Shown here: piece by piece, positions 7,771-14,720 of the stretch
Position numbering within the stretch: position 1 is the stretch's first letter
Layout: the number at the start of each line of letters is the position of its first letter
IMG/VR virus record: IMGVR_UViG_3300030099_006113
Location: 6,105 to 68,173 of that record
DNA: 62,069 bases
Direction: 5' to 3' (one strand)
Source: a virus
The notes under the pieces: model-generated
Seen by the model: only the letters and a program-made list of their open reading frames with translations
What the model was told of the DNA's origin: nothing
The model's database searches: none
Made by a program: the position numbers and the translations under genes

Positions 7771-9585
7771 CTATGTTGGCATTGGGGCGGCCACTTGCTC
7801 TTGGGCCGCCTCTTGTCCTGATAAAGCGTTTGGCCGGGCGCCCTGCTGGGCAACATCTTGCTCCATTGGTGGCGCTGCGGCCTGTTGCTGCATTGATGCG
7901 AGCATTGCGATAGAGTCCTGCAAGAACCTGCGCAGCAAATCGAGCCGAACCTCAGGCACGTTGTCTATCTTGGCCTTGAGATAGGCTGATTGGACCATTT
8001 GGATGCCCATCGCCAGGTTCATAAACGGTTCCGGCGGATTGTAGCGTCCATTGCTGATTGCTTCGTCAATAATCTTGTTAAAAAGCTCCTGAGAAGCAGT
8101 CGCCAACTGGTTTACGGCTTCCAGGTCGGGGTAATCGAGCAGGGCGCGAGCCTCTTGCTGGGTGACCATGCCCGCTTGCAGCATTTCGATGACTTTTTGG
8201 AGCTTTGCGGCCGGTGTTGTTGGCAGCAGCGACGTTGGATAGACCTTCATAACGTATTCTGCGCTCTCTAGGTCTATTTCCTTCCAGTTGATGCGCTCTA
8301 TGTTTTCATCGCCATGGCTAAACACCTCATAGGCGTCTCCGCGCTGTGCGACATCTCGTGCGATGTCAATCATCTGCTCTGCGGCTTCCAAAAAGAGGTT
8401 TTCGTAATCTTTGGCGACCATGATAAAGCGCTCGGTCTCAATGTCTTGGAACTCACGCAGCGCTACACCGGACTCAAGCCCGGCTGGCTTTTTGGACTGC
8501 GCAGCAAGCACGCTGACGCCGGCAATCTCGTATGCACGAGTAAACAGCCGGTCTAGGTGTACAAAAATTTCCCCAGACACTGTCTTGGGTACAAAAAACG
8601 TTGGTGGTGTTCCGGCATACTCAATGATGCCCCAAATCTCGTTGTTGATGTGTGCCTTGGAGATTTTAGAGCCTGCTTCGACAAAAACCTTCGGCGTGGC
8701 CAGGTGCATTTGCTCCTGAATCATGCGCAGGAGCTTGTTGATTTCTACCTGAATGCCGGTGAGCTGTTCGGCTAACCCTTGGCCAAAAAAGCCCAATAGG
8801 CGCTCGGTCCAGCGGATAAAGCAGAACGGGAAAGAGTGTCGCTCGTAGGAGTCATCCATGAGCGTGCAATTCTCAATAGCTATTACATGTCGTCCATCGT
8901 TAGACTTCTTGGACGACGGGAGGTGCCACGCTTCGATGCATACAATCTGCTCACTAGCATGATTGTACTGAGTATCATCATCTTCATAATTAGACGCTTC
9001 ATAAATCTTGTCCTTGGCCTCTGGAAATAAAGCTGCCAGTACATCCTTAGAGACCAGCTTCTGTTGGAACATCTGTCTTGGTTCTGAGTATCTGCACTCA
9101 AGATCGTCGATGATAATCTCATCAATAAAGACCCTCTCAACCTTGATGTCTCCATCTTCTTCAAAGACCTTCATGGCCCCGGTGCCAAACACGCAGGCGT
9201 CCAGGAATACCTTAGGCGCGACCTTGTAGATGCCTGACTCGTAGAACTGGCCCTCGGTAAACTTGGTTAGGAGCTTTGCCTTTTGCTGCATGCTCCAGTC
9301 GCCACCGGATGTGAGGTAGGTTGCCATGGGTTTTGCCTTGGCCACCCGCGCTGTCACCGTGTCGCACATCGATTGGATGATGTTGAGCGTAACTCGGCTC
9401 TTGGTGTTCTTCACCATGGTCATCGAGTTTTGTAGGTCTGACAAGAATGCGTTGCCGTAGAGCCGCGCATGGTTAAAATTGTCTCTTTTTCGGTACTTCT
9501 GGTTCTCTGTCAGTTGTTCAACCGTGTCAAAAACCATCTCATGCGGGTCTGTCTGGACGTTCCACCAGTATGTGCTCGGCTTCAT
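7771..9585 (-). CDS. portal protein, 604 aa (phage A)
   Basis: Long protein between terL and scaffold; its closest relative is the 607-residue B protein (44,560-46,383). Shared segments include FFGQGLAEQLTGIQVEINKL against FWGNGLAKEVKGIQVEINKL, QMHLATPKVF, SAQSKKPAGLESG and a Pro/Met-rich C-terminal tail. The IQVEIN...R.IQEQMHLA helix and PAGLESGxALRE segment are typical of the portal family found in podovirus-type genomes. It should form the dodecameric vertex through which DNA enters. GGAG precedes the ATG by seven bases. Confidence 0.9.
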   Translation of the reverse strand: MKPSTYWWNVQTDPHEMVFDTVEQLTENQKYRKRDNFNHARLYGNAFLSDLQNSMTMVKNTKSRVTLNIIQSMCDTVTARVAKAKPMATYLTSGGDWSMQQKAKLLTKFTEGQFYESGIYKVAPKVFLDACVFGTGAMKVFEEDGDIKVERVFIDEIIIDDLECRYSEPRQMFQQKLVSKDVLAALFPEAKDKIYEASNYEDDDTQYNHASEQIVCIEAWHLPSSKKSNDGRHVIAIENCTLMDDSYERHSFPFCFIRWTERLLGFFGQGLAEQLTGIQVEINKLLRMIQEQMHLATPKVFVEAGSKISKAHINNEIWGIIEYAGTPPTFFVPKTVSGEIFVHLDRLFTRAYEIAGVSVLAAQSKKPAGLESGVALREFQDIETERFIMVAKDYENLFLEAAEQMIDIARDVAQRGDAYEVFSHGDENIERINWKEIDLESAEYVMKVYPTSLLPTTPAAKLQKVIEMLQAGMVTQQEARALLDYPDLEAVNQLATASQELFNKIIDEAISNGRYNPPEPFMNLAMGIQMVQSAYLKAKIDNVPEVRLDLLRRFLQDSIAMLASMQQQAAAPPMEQDVAQQGARPNALSGQEAAQEQVAAPMPT

Positions 9586-9589
9586 TTAT

Positions 9590-9787
9590 TCACTCCACTG
9601 AATAAAAAAGGTCTTCTTCATCATCTGGAATGCTCTCATCCACCAGAGCCCCCACAGGCACGGCCTGACTATAGCGCTGGCGCGGCTTTTCCCAGAGTTC
9701 TACTTCTATATCACCAACCCTCAGACGCTTGAGCCCGTGCTCTTGTGCCAGGGCTATTATCAATTCAACGTCCATTCTGATTCCCAC
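9590..9787 (-). CDS. small protein between terL and portal, 65 aa (phage A)
   Basis: Overlaps the terL end. GTG 9787 has GGAG eight bases upstream; the in-frame ATG at 9775 is an alternative. The protein has an amphipathic start (MDVELIIALAQEHGLKRLRV), a short beta-like segment (GDIEVELWEKP) and an acidic end (DDEEDLFY). The 88-residue B protein at 46,380-46,646 sits in the same slot with a similar plan (SEIEIQFAP, then FTEEDYLYW). Function unknown. Confidence 0.7.
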   Translation of the reverse strand: MGIRMDVELIIALAQEHGLKRLRVGDIEVELWEKPRQRYSQAVPVGALVDESIPDDEEDLFYSVE

Positions 9788-11187
9788 CAGTCTTTCTCCG
9801 GCTCATATATCTTGTCTTCGATGCGCTGCATAATCTTGAACTCTTCTTGGGAGTATCCATCAGGGACGTAGTCTGTGTCGTCTTGAAATGTGTAGTGGCG
9901 GCTCTCCCGCCAGGCATAGAGGCAGGCATCGGACAGGTGGTTGTCAAACCGAGGGTCTTCCTTGCGTCGGTCTTCGTCCCATTGTAAAACATCCCATTCG
10001 GCTAAGATGCTTTGGTCTAGTACCTTCACCCTGCCTGTCGCTAGATCGTCGTTCATTAGCTCTATGTAGCTGCCCTTGTTGCGCTTTTCCGCAGCCTTCA
10101 AGGGCAGCGAATAGCGCTTTCTAAACTCCTCGACAATCGACTTACCCAGGCCCCCGGTATCGGCCACCATGGTCGTAAACCCATAGATAGCGTCCATATC
10201 CCGTATCGCCGCCGCAATATCCACCGGCAGCATGTGGCTCTTCTTGAATGCATCGACAATGTAGAAGTCAGGCAAGTCCCGACAAAAAGCCCCCACCACC
10301 AGCGCCGTCGCATCTTCGTACCCAAGGTCAATCCCGAGCACGTACTCAAAATCAAACTCATCTAGGGGTACAGACTCGACTAAGTTCTCTTCGTTGTATT
10401 TGTAAATCAGTGAGTCATCCGAGCGCACCCACTTGCCCCGCCACTCACGCAGGTAGATGGGGTTATCCTCGGCCCACCTCTTTTGCTTACGCCTCTTGGC
10501 TAGCCACTCCCCAGCATGCGGAATGTGCGGGTTCTCCATGATGGTCCAGCTGTGGGTGGAATACTCCGACCTAATCCCAGTGGTGGCCTCATAGAAAATA
10601 CCCGAGCAGTGAGCCGCCGGTGTCCCAATCATCGCAAGCGTTCCGTTGTGGTCAACAAGCGCTGGCTCCAAAACCTCTTCGATGAGCACCGACAAGTGCG
10701 GCCCGAACGACGCCGCCTCATCGATGATAACCAACCGGTACGCCGAGCCACGGAGCTTGTCGACCTCGGCCTCGTCATCCGCCCCCGCCAGAATAATTTG
10801 AGAGCCATTCTTCAGCTCCGCCACCAGTTCAGCATTGTTGAACTTGATGTTCAGCATATACTTTCGGTCGGCCTTCTTAAGCTCCGCCCACATCAGTCGC
10901 TTGGCTGACCGCCTGGTCAATGCGATGTAGGCACAGATGATGTCCGGGGTCCGACTGGCCTCTTCAAGCAGGTAATAGCACGAAGCATACGTCTTCCCGC
11001 TTCGACGGCTGCACAGCGCCGTCTTGATCTGTGACTCGTCGTCAATAAACTTGAGCTGGTAATCAAACAAGTCATTGCGCCATTTGAAAGTACGATGCCC
11101 TAGCTCGCGATTGTCTTCGAGCTTTGTCGTATCGCCAAACCGGCGAACATACTCCTGGAGTATGCTATCGGCATCATACTGCTTCAC
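9760..11187 (-). CDS. terL: terminase large subunit, 475 aa (phage A)
   Basis: ATPase motor and nuclease for DNA packaging. The Walker A-type loop CSRRSGKT is at residues 59-66, Walker B LVIIDE at 152-157, and a TPAAHCSG coupling-like segment near 189-196. The RNase H-like nuclease domain shows acidic residues D287 (LGIDLGY), D343 (VADTGG) and D415/D420 (DNHLSD). GTG at 11187 is the only reasonable start; it overlaps the end of the preceding AT-hook gene. The B terminase (46,654-48,150) has the same motifs. Which packaging type it belongs to cannot be told here. Confidence 0.95.
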   Translation of the reverse strand: MKQYDADSILQEYVRRFGDTTKLEDNRELGHRTFKWRNDLFDYQLKFIDDESQIKTALCSRRSGKTYASCYYLLEEASRTPDIICAYIALTRRSAKRLMWAELKKADRKYMLNIKFNNAELVAELKNGSQIILAGADDEAEVDKLRGSAYRLVIIDEAASFGPHLSVLIEEVLEPALVDHNGTLAMIGTPAAHCSGIFYEATTGIRSEYSTHSWTIMENPHIPHAGEWLAKRRKQKRWAEDNPIYLREWRGKWVRSDDSLIYKYNEENLVESVPLDEFDFEYVLGIDLGYEDATALVVGAFCRDLPDFYIVDAFKKSHMLPVDIAAAIRDMDAIYGFTTMVADTGGLGKSIVEEFRKRYSLPLKAAEKRNKGSYIELMNDDLATGRVKVLDQSILAEWDVLQWDEDRRKEDPRFDNHLSDACLYAWRESRHYTFQDDTDYVPDGYSQEEFKIMQRIEDKIYEPEKDWWESEWTLN

Positions 11188-11422
11188 TGACCGCCTTCTT
11201 TGGTCGCCCTCGCTTGGGCTTAATCACCGCCCCATCAATCTTCATCCATGAGACTGACGACATCGGCACGGCAAACTCACTGCCGCTATCATGCGAGACC
11301 AGCAAAAACTGCCCATCCACCTTAAGACTAAACCCCTTGGTGGCCGGGTGATTCACATCGATAAACGTCTGGTTCATCAATGGCTTTACATCCGCGTTAA
11401 ACCTAACTGCATACACCTTCAT
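11174..11422 (-). CDS. small AT-hook protein, 82 aa (phage A)
   Basis: Beta-rich N-terminal part followed by a basic C-terminal segment KPKRGRPKK, a textbook AT-hook core (RGRP) that inserts into the minor groove of AT-rich DNA. ATG 11422 is preceded by AGAGG; a TTG six bases upstream is less likely. It overlaps the GNAT gene upstream and terL downstream. There is no equivalent in B, where the GNAT gene abuts terL directly. A role in packaging or regulation is only a guess. Confidence 0.75.
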   Translation of the reverse strand: MKVYAVRFNADVKPLMNQTFIDVNHPATKGFSLKVDGQFLLVSHDSGSEFAVPMSSVSWMKIDGAVIKPKRGRPKKAVSEAV

Positions 11423-11840
11423 TGGCAAACCTCTCCAGCATGTCTAGCCGCTGCATTTGCGGCGCATACTCAAACTCAATCTTTTTCAGTATTTCTTTCG
11501 ATGGCTTGTAGGCCCCCATAATCGGCCCACTCTCCCACCCGGTCGCCTTCATCAGTGTGATGCCTACACCAAATCGCCGAAACGGCGCTTTGACATACAT
11601 GAACTGATACACGGGCAAACGATAGCACACCCACCCACAGATATCATCATCCGACCCCTCCGGAGTTGCCACAAGGATGCGGCACCCGCGCACGACCTCT
11701 CGGATGATATCAACCTGCGCCCCGTACACGAGACCCCTGGGAACATCTTTGTTTCGTCCCGCATACGACTTCACCCAAGAGGAATATACAAACGCCATAT
11801 CCTCCGGGCGCCCTTCTCTAATCCGAATCACTTCCGCCAT
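11403..11840 (-). CDS. GNAT-like acetyltransferase, 145 aa (phage A)
   Basis: The N-terminus IRIREGRPEDMAFVYSSWVKSY and the central MYVKAPFRRFGVGITLMK resemble GNAT motif A (R-x-x-G-x-G). The B protein at 48,143-48,601 has a clearer motif (LFVKKSFRGNGIGSEML) in the same place, between the small terminase candidate and terL. Such proteins are frequent next to phage terminases, but their substrates are unknown. It overlaps both neighbours in the late operon. Confidence 0.75.
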   Translation of the reverse strand: MAEVIRIREGRPEDMAFVYSSWVKSYAGRNKDVPRGLVYGAQVDIIREVVRGCRILVATPEGSDDDICGWVCYRLPVYQFMYVKAPFRRFGVGITLMKATGWESGPIMGAYKPSKEILKKIEFEYAPQMQRLDMLERFANEGVCS

Positions 11841-12168
11841 CCCCCAACTGCTTCACCGCCAGCGCCTTCTCCGCTAGCATCTGAAGCGTCTCATCATCCA
11901 TCTGACTTAGTGCGTCATCCTTCTGCATATCCTCAGCCAGCTTCAGGGCCCGCATCAGCTCCGAGACCACCTTCACATCATTCGGCTCCAACTCCCGCGC
12001 CGCCGATGTGTGGATTGCCCCCTCAAGCGCCTGTTGAATCAAGGCCAGCAGGTTGTGCCGCACCACCTCAATTGACGGCACCGACACAACTTCGGCAGGG
12101 GTGAGGACTTCTTCCTCTTCCTCCTCCGGCTCTGCCAGGAGGGCATCGACATTCCAGAAGTCAGCCAT
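11818..12168 (-). CDS. candidate terminase small subunit, 116 aa (phage A)
   Basis: Acidic N-terminus (EPEEEEEEV) and a helical remainder ending DDALSQMDDETLQMLAEKAL. The B gene at 48,594-48,926 ends SDAIAKMSNEELEKLVKKAL, a clear match in the same position upstream of GNAT and terL. Being upstream of terL and helical, it is the best candidate for the DNA-recognition subunit of the terminase. No helix-turn-helix is obvious, so the role is inferred. Confidence 0.65.
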   Translation of the reverse strand: MADFWNVDALLAEPEEEEEEVLTPAEVVSVPSIEVVRHNLLALIQQALEGAIHTSAARELEPNDVKVVSELMRALKLAEDMQKDDALSQMDDETLQMLAEKALAVKQLGDGGSDSD

Positions 12169-12409
12169 CGGTCAGCTCCAGCAGAAACTGAGCCCGGCGC
12201 TCCTTTACGATGTCCAACTGGCTTGCGTAGGCCGATGAGTAGTAGGCCCGGTTGTGGATGATCTTGCCAATCATCGAGCGACTGACCCCGAGCGCATTGG
12301 CCACCAGGTCGAGCGGAGGAAGGCAATTCGACAGGTAACCCTGTCGGAGCTTGTCAATTGAACGACGGGGAATAACCTCCGCCGAGGGTCTGCCTCTGCC
12401 ACGTGCCAT
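12161..12409 (-). CDS. small helix-turn-helix protein, 82 aa (phage A)
   Basis: First gene of the leftward late operon. Residues about 31-50 (PPLDLVANALGVSRSMIGKI) fit a helix-turn-helix with a GVS turn; the N-terminus is basic (ARGRGRPSAE). It lies directly downstream of a sigma70-type promoter with an overlapping palindrome (12,445-12,465), so it may autoregulate the operon or act as a second terminase-like DNA-binding protein. B has no counterpart. Confidence 0.75.
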   Translation of the reverse strand: MARGRGRPSAEVIPRRSIDKLRQGYLSNCLPPLDLVANALGVSRSMIGKIIHNRAYYSSAYASQLDIVKERRAQFLLELTDG

Positions 12410-12444
12410 GCTTCCTTACCATCCAGGCCCCCGAAAAGAGAGGT

Positions 12445-12465
12445 GCCATACATGTATCGTATGGC
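12445..12465. promoter_or_regulatory. operator-like inverted repeat over the -10 box (phage A)
   Basis: GCCATAC (12,445-12,451) and GTATGGC (12,459-12,465) form a perfect 7-bp inverted repeat with a 7-base spacer. It covers the -10 box of the late promoter, the classic place for a repressor site. The helix-turn-helix protein encoded just downstream is a plausible binder. Confidence 0.6.
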
Positions 12466-12484
12466 AATGCAGTGCATTTGTCAA
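12456..12484 (-). promoter_or_regulatory. sigma70-type promoter of the late operon (phage A)
   Basis: On the minus strand TTGACA (12,484-12,479), a 17-base spacer, then TACGAT (12,461-12,456). The -35 box is a perfect consensus match. Transcription would start about 40 bases before the first late gene (ATG at 12,409). Confidence 0.75.
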
Positions 12485-12514
12485 AGAGGGAATATGTTGC
12501 ACGTGAAACAAAAA

Positions 12515-12640
12515 AGAACCTGGACAAAAAACTTAGGCAAAAAATTTGAAACGGGGAGGTTAAGGCTAAGCCCTTGGAATCAAAAGGAAAGAACCTCGGC
12601 AAAAGAACCTAGGCGAAAAAATCAGAATGACCAGGTTCTT
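12515..12640 (+). repeat. AAAGAACCTnGGC-type repeats (phage A)
   Basis: AGAACCTGGAC at 12,515-12,525, then two tandem copies 14 bases apart: AAAGAACCTCGGC (12,588-12,600) and AAAGAACCTAGGC (12,602-12,614). A reversed CCAGGTTCTT follows at 12,631-12,640, and a weaker ACTTAGGC lies at 12,531. They sit in A-rich DNA upstream of the late promoter. They could be binding sites for a phage regulator or part of an origin. Confidence 0.6.
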
Positions 12641-12739
12641 TATTCCCAGGAGGGAAAAGGGTGAGGGGAAAATTAGTTTTTGTGGCTATTAACGTTAGAG
12701 GGGTCCCCGGTGTCCGGGGTGGGATATCCGATATCCAAC

Positions 12740-12807
12740 CGGTTGGTTAAACCTATCGGTTGGTTATATCGAGCGGTTGATAAAACCGACCGGTTGGTTT
12801 TGACGCA
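12740..12807 (+). repeat. four 17-bp iterons, core CGGTTGRTT (phage A)
   Basis: CGGTTGGTT begins at 12,740, 12,757 and 12,791 and CGGTTGATA at 12,774, so the four units are spaced exactly 17 bases apart. The first unit also forms the palindrome CCAACCGGTTGG (12,735-12,746). Regular phasing of direct repeats in a control region is typical of initiator-binding iterons or a multi-site operator. Confidence 0.8.
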
Positions 12808-13163
12808 ATGCGTCTGACATGCACCACATGTAGTGTAGTGCTACATAGGGCAACGTGTGGCAACGTATGGCAACCTTCAGGCTTCGCCTTCTGAGGTGAG
12901 TTCTCGGCCGGCCTAGGCCATAGGCCCAGTTAGGCCAGAAAGCCGCTCACAATCGATTCTAGGGGCCATGGCGCCCACTTGCGTCCCCTTGGGCCCTTGG
13001 GCCATGGCTAGGGCGCCCCTGGGGGGCAATTTAGGCGGTTTCACATATTTGTTGAGTGTTTTCAGGCACTTAGAGCCGAATTTGCAAGTATGCAGGGTAT
13101 CGAATTTCCGAAAAGCTTAATGAAATCAGCAGGTTAGCTCACTTATAGGTTTAATATATATAA

Positions 13164-13280
13164 TCTCTCTCTTTCTCTCTCTCTCTCTCTCCTACCGTTG
13201 CCTACCCGTTGCCCTTCCTTTGCCTCCCTGTCACCCTCCCGTTGCCTGCCTGTCTCACACTCGCTCACTCTCCCTGGGGC
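13164..13280 (+). repeat. CT microsatellite and pyrimidine-rich tract (phage A)
   Basis: A run of (CT)n with a few interruptions covers 13,164-13,192 and is followed by about 90 bases that are almost purely C and T, with a repeated TTGCC(T) unit. Such homopyrimidine strands can form triplex or unwound DNA. It directly follows the AT-rich TATATAAT segment. The open frame on the opposite strand is low complexity and was rejected as a gene. Confidence 0.6.
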
Positions 13281-13411
13281 CCAAAACAGACAAAAAACAA
13301 AGAAACGTACATTTTTCATTTTCCCCAACAATTCCACACACTTACGGCCCCATATTGCTTGCTGAGACGTCGAAAGTTTGTTGAAAACAACACCTACCGT
13401 CAAACAATTGA

Positions 13412-13441
13412 TTGACGTTCATTCTCAAGTATGACCATAAT
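13412..13441 (+). promoter_or_regulatory. sigma70-type early promoter (phage A)
   Basis: TTGACG (13,412-13,417), an 18-base spacer, then CATAAT (13,436-13,441); each box differs from consensus at one position. GTCAA (13,399-13,403) and TTGAC (13,412-13,416) form an inverted repeat overlapping the -35 box, a possible operator. The start point would be about 13,448, some 30 bases before the first early gene. Confidence 0.7.
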
Positions 13442-13479
13442 CAGGGGCGAGCAGAACACTAACCGAAAGGGTAACAATC

Positions 13480-13653
13480 ATGACACGTCGCGTCAATCGG
13501 GTCGGAAAAGCAAACAGCAATGTTAAGTATTGGTTGGGCAAAATCACATTCTACCACTTGGGTGATTCGCCTCGAATGGTCACCGCCATTGCCAAGGACT
13601 TGAAGCAAGCGTACCGCGAATTGGAGGTTGCGCAAGCCATGGCTCAACAGTAG
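13480..13653 (+). CDS. small early protein, 57 aa (phage A)
   Basis: First gene after the early promoter. It starts at ATG 13480, preceded by the recurring leader GAAAGGGTAA, and ends with TAG at 13,651. The protein is basic at its N-terminus (MTRRVNRVGKAN) and helical afterwards (MVTAIAKDLKQAYRELEVAQAM). It contains a KYWLGKITFYHLG segment that looks like a beta hairpin. I do not recognise a family. Confidence 0.7.
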   Translation: MTRRVNRVGKANSNVKYWLGKITFYHLGDSPRMVTAIAKDLKQAYRELEVAQAMAQQ

Positions 13654-13672
13654 TCCAGCCCCACAACCTAAC

Positions 13673-13704
13673 CCACCTCGGCCGCTCTATGCGGCCTTTG
13701 GTGG
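13673..13704 (+). terminator. two-tier hairpin between early genes (phage A)
   Basis: CCACC, two unpaired bases, GGCCGC, a 5-base loop, GCGGCC, TTT, then GGTGG. A hairpin of the same design (two bases on the left, TTT on the right, 5-base loop) lies at 14,325-14,358. Both stand just before an AAAGGGT leader, so they may be attenuators or processing sites rather than full terminators. Confidence 0.55.
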
Positions 13705-13735
13705 TAAGATCTAACCACAAACAAAGGGTAACATT

Positions 13736-13858
13736 ATGTCATACATCAAACTACAACGAGCCATGGCCACCAACAATCTCTCATGGGCCATGCGCCTACA
13801 CTACCGTAAAACGTTTCGTTGCACTGTGTCACAAATCATCGACGCACTAACCTACTGA
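13736..13858 (+). CDS. tiny early protein, 40 aa (phage A)
   Basis: ATG 13736 follows AAAGGGTAACATT, the same leader as its neighbours, and the frame closes at TGA 13,856. The peptide is basic with aromatic residues (SWAMRLHYRKTFRC) and has one Cys. The gene ends 12 bases before the start of the next one, whose GAGGAG ribosome-binding site begins in its stop codon. No family recognised; support comes from leader and spacing. Confidence 0.55.
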   Translation: MSYIKLQRAMATNNLSWAMRLHYRKTFRCTVSQIIDALTY

Positions 13859-13870
13859 GGAGTCAGAGCA

Positions 13871-14308
13871 ATGACATTGCAAATCACTATCGACGCACTA
13901 GCCGCTACAGCCAAGGCGACCCCCCGCTTGGTGCATTCACCCTATAAAGGTACTGAAGGCAGTCTTCGGGGTCATTGCTACGTACTATGCGAAGCGCTGA
14001 GCCAGTGCTTCAAATGGCTTAGACCCGCCTACCTCAATCATGAAATGTGGCCGGAGGGGCTAGCCCCTGGTGAGACCCACTGGTTCTTGGTGAATGAATG
14101 CGAAAGTATTGAGAATGGGGCGCAGTACTACACCCGCAAATTTGTGGACCCTACGGCGGAGCAATTCAACGGGCTTGAAATTCCGTACCACAAGGGCAAG
14201 CGCTGTGGTTATCTCACCAGTGAGCCAAGCCGCCGATGCATGGACCTTCTAAGAAAGGCCGGCATTTTCAATGAGGATGGGGCCCGCGTTTGGACGTGGA
14301 AGGGTTAG
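13871..14308 (+). CDS. papain-fold-like early protein with GHCYV/HWFL/DPTA motifs, 145 aa (phage A)
   Basis: Contains GHCYVLCEAL, THWFLVNE and FVDPTAEQF in order, which places Cys, His and Asp in a pattern seen in a widespread phage family resembling NlpC/YunG-type cysteine-peptidase folds, followed by the family's YHKGKRCGYLT segment. Catalysis is not proven. GAGGAG precedes ATG 13871. The C-terminal WTWKG and stop lie in an AAGGGTTAG sequence resembling the recurring leader. Confidence 0.7.
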   Translation: MTLQITIDALAATAKATPRLVHSPYKGTEGSLRGHCYVLCEALSQCFKWLRPAYLNHEMWPEGLAPGETHWFLVNECESIENGAQYYTRKFVDPTAEQFNGLEIPYHKGKRCGYLTSEPSRRCMDLLRKAGIFNEDGARVWTWKG

Positions 14309-14324
14309 GCCCCGCTTACATAGA

Positions 14325-14358
14325 ACCACATTGCCCGCTTTCCGCGGGCTTTTGTGGT
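14325..14358 (+). terminator. two-tier hairpin between early genes (phage A)
   Basis: ACCACA, two bases, GCCCGC, loop TTTCC, GCGGGC, TTT, then TGTGGT. It shares its layout with the element at 13,673-13,704 but has different stem sequences, so the structure rather than the sequence is kept. Confidence 0.6.
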
Positions 14359-14383
14359 GTAACCACATTGAAAGGGTGAAGAC

Positions 14384-14653
14384 GTGCCAAAATTCTTGAA
14401 CAATGTTCCCGACGATTGGAACAACTACTGGACGAGGTGTGAAGTGTGCGGCGCGCGTATCCACGCATCTGACGGTGTTTGCTGTGAACCGGAACCGGAG
14501 ACTGGTAAGGCAGGCACATTCGAGGGATTCCAAGACCAGCTGGACGGACTGAGTGAAGACCAATGGGAAACCCTACAACGTCTCATGTATGCGAGCGATT
14601 GCCCAAAGCTGTTGGCGTTCTTCGAGGGATTGGAATTGACTCCTACTGAATAA
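14384..14653 (+). CDS. small Cys-rich early protein, 89 aa (phage A)
   Basis: GTG start at 14384 after TTGAAAGGGTGAAGAC, the common early leader. Near the N-terminus CEVC (residues 19-22) and a CC pair (33-34) could bind zinc; the rest is acidic and helical (LSEDQWETLQRLMYASDCPKL). Such small zinc-ribbon proteins in early modules are often host-takeover factors, but no function can be assigned. Confidence 0.65.
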   Translation: MPKFLNNVPDDWNNYWTRCEVCGARIHASDGVCCEPEPETGKAGTFEGFQDQLDGLSEDQWETLQRLMYASDCPKLLAFFEGLELTPTE

Positions 14654-14673
14654 CTGTTGTACGATTGTTTAAC

Positions 14674-14697
14674 GCCTAGGGATTGAGCCCCCTAGGC
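14674..14697 (+). terminator. GCCTAGGG/CCCTAGGC hairpin between early genes (phage A)
   Basis: A perfect 8-bp stem with an 8-base loop, flanked by GTTGT and ACAAC that could extend it. It is the third intergenic hairpin in the early region and again precedes a TTGAAAGGGTA leader. Confidence 0.55.
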
Positions 14698-14720
14698 CAC
14701 AACTTGAAAGGGTAAACATC

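Larger units (their letters stand above)
12410..13479. other. gene-free control region between the divergent operons (phage A)
   Basis: No credible gene. It holds, in order: the late promoter/operator, the AGAACCT repeats, a CCCCGG-TGT-CCGGGG hairpin (12,705-12,719), the palindrome GGATATC-C-GATATCC (12,722-12,736), four 17-bp iterons, a run of short palindromes rich in GGCC (12,905-13,020), an AT-rich stretch with TATATAAT (13,157-13,164), a pyrimidine tract and the early promoter. Iterons beside an AT-rich stretch, between divergent operons, suggest a replication origin; this is inference. Confidence 0.6.

Noticed and set aside
12900-13020. A structured RNA in the GGCC-rich palindromic part of the A control region, as a counterpart of the B hairpins
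   Set aside because: It lacks the GAGTAC loops and the ACGAC/TTACG motif, and its palindromes are short and overlapping.
13143-13403. An 86-codon open frame on the minus strand of the A control region
   Set aside because: It is the complement of the CT repeat (Arg-Glu runs), has no ribosome-binding site and no protein-like composition.
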